Shown here: positions 1 to 3,967 of the stretch, piece by piece
Numbering within the stretch: position 1 is the first letter of the stretch
Layout: every line of letters begins with the position of its first letter
Assembly (NCBI GenBank): GCA_022712845.1
Contig: JAFLJV010000256.1
Location: forward strand, 1-5,891
DNA: 5,891 nt
Reading direction: 5' to 3'
Source: Sulfurimonas sp.
GTDB lineage: Bacteria > Campylobacterota > Campylobacteria > Campylobacterales > Sulfurimonadaceae
Notes under the pieces: model-generated
Seen by the model: only the letters and a program-made list of their open reading frames with translations
Database searches by the model: none
Told to the model about the DNA's origin: nothing
Position numbers and translations under genes: made by a program

Positions 1-96
1 AATCATAAGCACAACATCTATCTTATGTTGTTGCCCTTGTCCTCTTCTTTTATCTTTTAATGTTTTTAGCTCTTGGCGTATATTATATTCTGTCAT
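1..96 (-). CDS. Transposase N-terminus (partial), ISAs1-like
   Basis: Reading the minus strand from the ATG at 96-94 gives 32 open codons that continue past the left edge of the window. The residues L10, L13, D15, R17-R18-G19, G21, H24 and V29-L30 follow the pattern L..L.D.RR.GQG..H....VL. That is the start of the N-terminal DDE_Tnp_1-associated domain of ISAs1/H-repeat transposases (family knowledge, recalled, not searched). The catalytic DDE core would lie outside the window, so it is unknown whether the gene is intact. The ribosome binding site is poor. An AAGGA at 124-120 (minus strand) serves better an ATG at 111-109, but that ATG meets a TAA after two codons, so the start at 96 is the only one giving this frame. 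The match is short, hence the moderate confidence. Confidence 0.55.
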   Translation of the reverse strand, partial: MTEYNIRQELKTLKDKRRGQGQQHKIDVVLMI

Positions 97-140
97 ACTT
101 ATTTAAAGCATTTTTTATTCCTTAGCATGAAACAGCCGTG
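1..140 (-). mobile_element. Probable end of an insertion sequence (partial)
   Basis: The transposase start at 96 faces left, so the upstream IS end should lie shortly to its right. Bases 131-150 are clearly richer in G+C than everything around them. The minus-strand sequence that starts at 140 (CACGGCTGTTTCATG) has the look of a terminal inverted repeat. The edge at about 140 is a guess: the other end, which would prove the inverted repeat and the target duplication, is outside the window. Confidence 0.35.
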
Positions 141-150
141 CATGGGGACT

Positions 151-170
151 AGGTAAAATCTACCTTTTTT
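151..170 (+). terminator. Weak terminator-like hairpin before the toxin-antitoxin operon
   Basis: AGGTA (151-155) pairs with TACCT (161-165) around a 5-base loop and is followed by a run of T. This is the shape of a small Rho-independent terminator on the plus strand. It would shield the toxin-antitoxin promoter from transcription coming out of the insertion sequence. The stem is only five pairs, so it may be fortuitous. Confidence 0.3.
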
Positions 171-173
171 AGA

Positions 174-179
174 TATAAT
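174..179 (+). promoter_or_regulatory. Candidate -10 box of the toxin-antitoxin operon
   Basis: A perfect TATAAT lies 33 bases before the antitoxin ATG, preceded by a T run (165-170). It predicts a start of transcription near 186. No convincing -35 box is present, as is usual for Campylobacterota sigma-70 promoters, where the -10 box and periodic T-richness dominate. Confidence 0.45.
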
Positions 180-186
180 TGTAAAA

Positions 187-200
187 TATAGTTTACTATA
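187..200 (+). promoter_or_regulatory. Inverted repeat, possible antitoxin operator
   Basis: TATAG (187-191) and CTATA (196-200) are perfect inverted arms around TTTA. An overlapping pair GTAAA (181-185)/TTTAC (192-196) adds further symmetry. The site sits between the -10 box and the ribosome binding site AAAGGA (201-206). That is where RHH-type antitoxins commonly bind to repress their own operon. The symmetry is seen in the sequence; the operator role is inference. Confidence 0.35.
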
Positions 201-212
201 AAAGGATAATAG

Positions 213-419
213 ATGCATACAATTCAATTAGAGTTAGATGATACTCTTTATGATGATATTGTTAAAAAGGGCATCAATATTCAAGAAGTGATGAAAGATA
301 CTTTAAAAAAAACACTTTATAGTAAAGAGTACAAAATAGCTGATGATATTAGTAAATCTATGCAAGATATTAAAAGTGAAAATACTAAGCCTGTATCAGA
401 GCTATTAAGTGAACTTTAG
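213..419 (+). CDS. Type II antitoxin, probable ribbon-helix-helix protein
   Basis: This 68-residue acidic protein is the likely antitoxin of the pair with the downstream RelE/ParE-like toxin. The start MHTIQLELDDTLYDDI (residues 1-16) reads as a beta strand followed by a helix, and residues 17-36 as a second helix. That is the size and order of an RHH DNA-binding domain. Residues 37-68 are polar, probably disordered when free, and would be the toxin-binding tail. The start is supported by AAAGGA at 201-206 with a 6-base spacer. Its last codons overlap the toxin's GTG start, so the two are translationally coupled with antitoxin made first. As is typical of such pairs it should repress its own promoter, perhaps through the inverted repeat at 187-200. 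The assignment rests mainly on size, position and the toxin next to it; the exact antitoxin family is not recognised. Confidence 0.65.
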   Translation: MHTIQLELDDTLYDDIVKKGINIQEVMKDTLKKTLYSKEYKIADDISKSMQDIKSENTKPVSELLSEL

Positions 420-741
420 AACTACACCACTTTTTGATAAAGAAGCTAAAAAATTATCTAAGAAATTTAATCTACTAAAAAATGATTTGGAAGAGTTCAT
501 TGAGAACTTTGATGAAAATCATAATCATTCCATAAACATAAATAATAATCTTTTTAAAGTTAGATTGGTAAATAGCAATAAAAATAAAGGTAAAAGTGCA
601 GGATATAGAATTTACTATTATTTAAAAATAAAAGATACTGTGCATCTACTCACAATTTATGATAAATCACAAAAGCCAAGTATTAATGAAAATATTTTGG
701 ATGTTTATATAAATGAGATAGAAAATAGAGATATAAGTTGA
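409..741 (+). CDS. RelE/ParE-family toxin
   Basis: This 110-residue basic protein belongs to the RelE/ParE fold. The early segment FDKEAKKLSKKF (residues 9-20) begins the two N-terminal helices. The family's hallmark strands follow: FKVRLV (49-54), then KGKSAGYRIYYY (60-71), then HLLTIYDKS (79-87). The G-K-S-x-G-Y/F-R-x-x-Y-Y signature is typical of members that cut mRNA on the ribosome. Whether this one is an mRNA interferase (RelE) or acts on gyrase (ParE) cannot be told from sequence alone. The start is a GTG at 409 inside the antitoxin gene, an 11-base overlap with only a weak AGAG (398-401) in front, so it probably depends on coupling. The protein appears full length with no frameshift. 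Such pairs act in stress response, phage defence or stabilisation of mobile DNA; the neighbouring insertion sequence fits an acquired module. Confidence 0.8.
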   Translation: MNFRTTPLFDKEAKKLSKKFNLLKNDLEEFIENFDENHNHSININNNLFKVRLVNSNKNKGKSAGYRIYYYLKIKDTVHLLTIYDKSQKPSINENILDVYINEIENRDIS

Positions 742-747
742 TATAAT
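739..747 (+). promoter_or_regulatory. Extended -10 promoter behind the toxin gene
   Basis: TGATATAAT matches the extended -10 consensus TGnTATAAT perfectly and begins on the toxin's own stop codon (TGA, 739-741). It would start a transcript near 754 that contains a good ribosome binding site (AAAAGG, 767-772) but only a very short reading frame. It therefore looks like the promoter of a gene whose body has been lost. Confidence 0.45.
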
Positions 748-781
748 GCAAACAAAGTTTTTTAATAAAAGGTTGTTATGT

Positions 782-826
782 ATGAAAAAAAAGATTTTAT
801 TGTGTAGTGCAAGTGTTATTAATTAA
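782..826 (+). pseudogene. 14-codon remnant of an exported-protein gene (or tiny peptide)
   Basis: After the extended -10 box (739-747) and AAAAGG (767-772, 9-base spacer), an ATG at 782 opens MKKKILLCSASVIN and then TAA at 824-826. The basic start followed by a hydrophobic run with Cys is how bacterial signal peptides or lipoproteins begin, but the frame ends before any cleavage site. Its stop codon overlaps the stop codon of the converging nhaA gene (823-825). The simplest reading is the 5' end of an exported-protein gene cut off by a rearrangement at the nhaA border. A second ATG at 778 gives a shorter frame ending at the TAG at 805-807. A functional mini-peptide cannot be excluded. Confidence 0.35.
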
Positions 827-2124
827 CCTCTACTCACTTTTTTACCATACTCTTTTAAAATTAAAACTACACCAATAACTCCAGCTATAAATGAAGCAAA
901 GAAAATTCCAATTTTTACAGCATCGATAACATTTTGATCTAAAAATGCAAGTTGTGTTATAAAGATAGACATAGTAAATCCTATACCACCTAAAAATCCA
1001 ACAGCTATAATCTCACCCCAGCTTAAATCATCAGGTTTTTTGATAATGTTTAATTTAATAGCTAAATATGCAAAACCAACTACTCCTACAGGCTTTCCAA
1101 CAATAAGCCCAAAAACAACACCTAAGACAATCATCATATTTTGTGATATTGCTGAAAAATCTAAGATAACACCTGCATTTGAGAAGGCAAACAGTGGAAT
1201 AATTAAAAAAGCTGATAATCCATGAAGTTGATGTTCTAGTTTTACTAAAGGATTTTGAACTTTGTCATAGTTATATGCGATATCTTCAAGAGCATCAATT
1301 TGATGATGATTTAGAATGGGTTTATTATCCATATGGCTTTTAAACTCATCTACAGACTCATTTGTAGTTTGTATAAACTCTTTTTCATCAACTTTAGATG
1401 TAATAGGGATGGCAAAAGCTAAAAGAACACCTGCTATAGTTGCATGAATACCGATAGAGTGTATAAATATCCATAATGCTATACCTAAAAAGATATATGG
1501 CATAAGCATAGTTACTTTTTTCACATTAAGTACCCAAATAAGTGCGTAAACTATACCTGCATATAAAAAATACTCAGTATGAATTTCACTTGTATATACA
1601 GTAGCAACAACTATTACAGCACCTAAGTCATCAACAACAGCAAGTGCTACTAAAAATAGTTTTAGAGCAGGATTTACTCTTTTGCCTAGAAGCATTAAAA
1701 TTCCCAACGCAAAAGCTATATCAGTTGCCATTGGAATACCGAAACCTCTTGGATCTTCAAGATTAAAAGAGATATATACTAAAGCAGGAATAACCATTCC
1801 ACCAATAGCAGCTACTATAGGAAAAGAAGCTTTTTCAACAGAGGATAATTCACCTATTAATAATTCTCTTTTTATTTCAAGTCCAACCATTAGAAAAAAT
1901 AAAGCCATCAATCCATCATTTATCCAATGCATAAGACTCATGGAAATTGTTTTTTCACCTACAGTTACACCTAATGACATATTCCAAAATGAAAAATAGC
2001 TTTCACTTAGTGCTGAGTTTGCAATTATAACAGCAGCAATTGTCATAATAAAAAGTAATATACCACTAAATGACTCATCTTTTATAAATCTTTCTATAGT
2101 GTGCAAATGTTGTGTCAAAATCAT
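823..2124 (-). CDS. nhaA: Na+/H+ antiporter NhaA
   Basis: This inner-membrane protein exchanges Na+ (or Li+) for protons and so controls sodium level and cytoplasmic pH. All the family marks are present: MHWINDGLMALFF at 65-77, GLEIKREL at 81-88, ATDIAFALG at 133-141 with D135 (E. coli D133), VVDDLGAV at 163-170 with the ion-binding pair D165/D166 (E. coli D163/D164), GIHATIAG at 225-232, LEHQLH at 296-301, K344 in VGKPVG (E. coli K300) and GGIGFTMSIFI at 379-389. The hydrophobic pattern fits the usual twelve membrane helices. At 433 residues it is about 45 longer than E. coli NhaA, because the VIII-IX loop carries an extra polar segment (about 243-290), as in Helicobacter NhaA. The ATG at 2124 directly abuts AAAGGG, so the TTG at codon 3 (2118-2116) may be the real start. 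It is transcribed alone, divergent from the CoA-binding gene. No clear terminator was found at its 3' end. Confidence 0.97.
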   Translation of the reverse strand: MILTQHLHTIERFIKDESFSGILLFIMTIAAVIIANSALSESYFSFWNMSLGVTVGEKTISMSLMHWINDGLMALFFLMVGLEIKRELLIGELSSVEKASFPIVAAIGGMVIPALVYISFNLEDPRGFGIPMATDIAFALGILMLLGKRVNPALKLFLVALAVVDDLGAVIVVATVYTSEIHTEYFLYAGIVYALIWVLNVKKVTMLMPYIFLGIALWIFIHSIGIHATIAGVLLAFAIPITSKVDEKEFIQTTNESVDEFKSHMDNKPILNHHQIDALEDIAYNYDKVQNPLVKLEHQLHGLSAFLIIPLFAFSNAGVILDFSAISQNMMIVLGVVFGLIVGKPVGVVGFAYLAIKLNIIKKPDDLSWGEIIAVGFLGGIGFTMSIFITQLAFLDQNVIDAVKIGIFFASFIAGVIGVVLILKEYGKKVSRG

Positions 2125-2130
2125 CCCTTT
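2125..2130 (-). promoter_or_regulatory. nhaA ribosome binding site that questions the start
   Basis: The minus strand reads AAAGGG immediately followed by ATG, leaving no spacer. With a normal 6-base spacer the ribosome would be placed on the TTG of codon 3 (2118-2116). No in-frame start exists further upstream before a TAA. The other genes here keep spacers of 6-9 bases, and ilvA shows that TTG is used in this genome. Confidence 0.5.
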
Positions 2131-2157
2131 ATATTTTTTATAATTTAGAAGTGTATC

Positions 2158-2176
2158 TTATATATATTATATATAA
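2158..2176. repeat. Perfect A/T inverted repeat in the divergent promoter region
   Basis: TTATATATA (2158-2166) and TATATATAA (2168-2176) are exact inverted copies around one T. The site spans the putative nhaA -10 box and transcription start. It could be a regulator site or a DNA-melting element. In so AT-rich a spacer, an A/T-only palindrome may also arise by chance. Confidence 0.4.
2166..2171 (-). promoter_or_regulatory. Candidate -10 box of nhaA
   Basis: The minus strand reads TATAAT here, in the middle of the inverted repeat at 2158-2176. It predicts a transcript start near 2159 and a leader of about 35-40 bases. No recognisable -35 box lies at the right distance. Confidence 0.35.
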
Positions 2177-2260
2177 ATTAAATATAATTCTTTTAATTCA
2201 AAATTTAATTAATCTTTATTTTTATGAATTTTTCTTATCTATAGCTATACTGTTTTTTTA

Positions 2261-2266
2261 TATAAT
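2261..2266 (+). promoter_or_regulatory. Candidate -10 box of the CoA-binding/ilvA/WD40 operon
   Basis: TATAAT follows a run of seven T (2253-2259) and lies 44 bases before the ATG at 2311, giving a leader of about 38 bases. A second perfect TATAAT at 2286-2291 would start transcription almost on the ribosome binding site and is less likely. A 10-bp palindrome, TATAGCTATA (2240-2249), lies where an operator or -35 contact could be. Confidence 0.4.
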
Positions 2267-2310
2267 AATTTAAAATTATATAGAGTATAATACAATAAAA
2301 GGTATTTATA

Positions 2311-2736
2311 ATGGAATGCGAATTTCCATCAGTTAATTCAAATAAACAAGAGATAATAGAAATTTTTAAAGATGTACAGACAATAGCTATACTAGGATTA
2401 TCACCTGATGAATCTAAACCAAGTCATAGAGTTGCTAAATATTTACAAGAAAAAGGTTTTAAAATTATACCTGTATACCCTAAAGAAGATAAAATATTAG
2501 GAGAGAAAGTATATCGTTCACTTGAAGAGATACCATTTAAAGTTGATATGGTAGATATATTTAGAAAATCAAAGGCACTTGATATGGTAGCAGATGCTTG
2601 TATAGAGCGTGGAGATATAAAAGTTTTTTGGGCTCAAAAAGAGATAATAAACAATGAAGCAGCCCTCAAAGCAAGAGAAGCTGGTATGAAAGTTGTTCAA
2701 AACAAATGTGCCATGATAGAACATAGTGTTTTATAA
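2311..2736 (+). CDS. CoA-binding protein, YccU type
   Basis: This 141-residue cytoplasmic protein is a stand-alone Rossmann-fold CoA-binding domain (CoA_binding_2, the YccU family), at the usual family length. The nucleotide-binding start is IAILGLSPDESKPSHRVAKY (residues 25-44): a beta strand, the G-x-S-P loop, and the conserved S/R positions that contact the CoA phosphates. The second strand, GFKIIPVYP (49-57), follows. Residues 75-85 (PFKVDMVDIFR) and the end KVVQNKCAMIEH (127-138, with the conserved Cys before the acidic residue) complete the family pattern. AAAAGG at 2297-2302, 8 bases before the ATG, supports the start. It leads what looks like a three-gene operon with ilvA and the WD40 protein. 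Family members bind CoA, but no reaction is established; a role in sensing acyl-CoA or CoA, perhaps tied to the 2-oxobutanoate made by IlvA, is speculation. Confidence 0.9.
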   Translation: MECEFPSVNSNKQEIIEIFKDVQTIAILGLSPDESKPSHRVAKYLQEKGFKIIPVYPKEDKILGEKVYRSLEEIPFKVDMVDIFRKSKALDMVADACIERGDIKVFWAQKEIINNEAALKAREAGMKVVQNKCAMIEHSVL

Positions 2737-2758
2737 AAAATTAATAAAAGGTTTTTAG

Positions 2759-3961
2759 TTGTTAGATGTAAAAAAAATTTATGAAGCTGCTGAGCGTATA
2801 AAAGATATTATAGTTGATACACCATTTTCTTATGTTCCATATCTTAGTGACATTGCTAAATGTGAGGTATATTTAAAAAAAGAAAATCTTCAAGTTACTG
2901 GTGCTTTTAAGATAAGGGGTGCTTACAACAGAATAGCTTCACTAAGTGATCAACAAAAAGAATGTGGAGTTATTGCTGCAAGTGCAGGAAATCATGCTCA
3001 GGGTGTAGCTCTTTCAGCTTCAAAATTTAATATAAAAGCAATAATAATTATGCCAGAATCAACACCATTAACAAAAGTAAATGGTGTTAAGCATTATGGA
3101 GCAGAGGTAATTCTTGCTGGATCCAATTATGATGAAGCATATATGTATGCTTTGGAGTATGCAAATAAAAATTCTTTAACTTTTGTTCATCCTTTTGAAG
3201 ATGAAGAAGTTATGGCTGGACAAGGTACAATAGCTTTAGAAATATTAGAATCATGTAAAGAGCTTGATGCTATAGTTATACCAGTAGGTGGTGGTGGTTT
3301 AATATCTGGTATGGCAGCAGTTATTAAAGAATTAAGACCAAATGTACAAGTTATAGGAGTTGGTGCTTCTGGCGCTCCAGCACTTAAAAATTCATTTGAT
3401 CTTAAAAAAGCTGTCGATAGTATGAGTGTGAGAACCATAGCAGATGGAATTGCTGTTCGTGATACATCAGAAATCACACTAAAATATATGCTTGAGAGTG
3501 TAGATGATTTTATTAGTGTAGATGATGAAGAGATAGCAAGTGCAATACTTTTCTTGTTAGAAAAACAAAAACTTGTAGTAGAAGGTGCTGGAGCAGTTGG
3601 AGTGGCTGCACTGCTTCATAATAAATTACCATATTTAAAAAATAAAAAAGTAGCAGTACTTCTTAGTGGTGGAAATATGGATGTTACTCTTTTATCTGTT
3701 ATAATTGAAAAAGGTCTTTTAAAATCAGGTAGAAAAATGAAAACTACTGTAACTTTAGTTGATAAACCTGGTTCATTAATGAGATTTACAGAGATTCTTA
3801 AAGAATTAAATGCAAATATAGTTCACATAGCATATGATAGAACATCTATTTCTCTTGATTATGGTGATGCAAACGTAACTGTTCATATGGAAACAAAAGG
3901 TAAAGAGCATCAAGAAAATATTTATTGTGTATTAAAACAAGAAGGCTATATTAGGAATTAA
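2759..3961 (+). CDS. ilvA: Threonine ammonia-lyase (threonine dehydratase), single ACT domain
   Basis: This 400-residue cytoplasmic PLP enzyme deaminates threonine to 2-oxobutanoate and ammonia, the first step towards isoleucine. The fold type II marks are all present: the PLP lysine K51 in TGAFKIRGA (47-55), the substrate loop SAGNHAQG (75-82), the phosphate-binding GGGG (177-180) and SGGN (303-306) near the pyridine nitrogen. Residues from about 325 form one ACT domain (LVDKPGSLMRFTEIL early in it), which should bind a regulatory amino acid such as isoleucine or valine. The length matches the short, single-ACT class, between E. coli TdcB (no ACT) and IlvA (longer double domain). So both biosynthetic and catabolic use are possible, and serine may also be a substrate. 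The start is TTG at 2759, supported by AAAAGG at 2746-2751 and a 7-base spacer. It lies 22 bases after the CoA-binding gene and 6 before the WD40 gene, implying one transcript. No other ilv gene is in view. Confidence 0.94.
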   Translation: MLDVKKIYEAAERIKDIIVDTPFSYVPYLSDIAKCEVYLKKENLQVTGAFKIRGAYNRIASLSDQQKECGVIAASAGNHAQGVALSASKFNIKAIIIMPESTPLTKVNGVKHYGAEVILAGSNYDEAYMYALEYANKNSLTFVHPFEDEEVMAGQGTIALEILESCKELDAIVIPVGGGGLISGMAAVIKELRPNVQVIGVGASGAPALKNSFDLKKAVDSMSVRTIADGIAVRDTSEITLKYMLESVDDFISVDDEEIASAILFLLEKQKLVVEGAGAVGVAALLHNKLPYLKNKKVAVLLSGGNMDVTLLSVIIEKGLLKSGRKMKTTVTLVDKPGSLMRFTEILKELNANIVHIAYDRTSISLDYGDANVTVHMETKGKEHQENIYCVLKQEGYIRN

Positions 3962-3967
3962 TTATTT

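Noticed and set aside
742..822. Search for a terminator shared by the toxin operon and nhaA in the convergent gap
   Set aside because: There is a poly-A/T run (785-792) but no stem of useful length next to it on either strand.
1040..1225. Plus-strand open frame inside nhaA
   Set aside because: It is antisense to conserved NhaA membrane helices, has no ribosome binding site and no recognisable motif.
1682..1999. Plus-strand open frame of 105 codons inside nhaA
   Set aside because: It mirrors the most conserved part of NhaA, and its length is explained by codon bias of the real gene on the other strand.
187..2249. Shared TATAG/CTATA arms in the toxin-antitoxin leader (187-200) and before the CoA-binding gene (2240-2249)
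   Set aside because: The arms are only five bases, have different spacing (4 versus 0) and are A/T-dominated, so a common regulator cannot be supported.
2281..2302. TATAAT at 2286-2291 as the main promoter of the CoA-binding gene
   Set aside because: The predicted transcript would start at or inside the ribosome binding site (2297-2302); the box at 2261-2266 leaves a normal leader.
3187..3477. Minus-strand open frame of 96 codons inside ilvA
   Set aside because: It covers the GGGG loop region of IlvA in antisense; the protein-like length comes from the coding constraint of ilvA.
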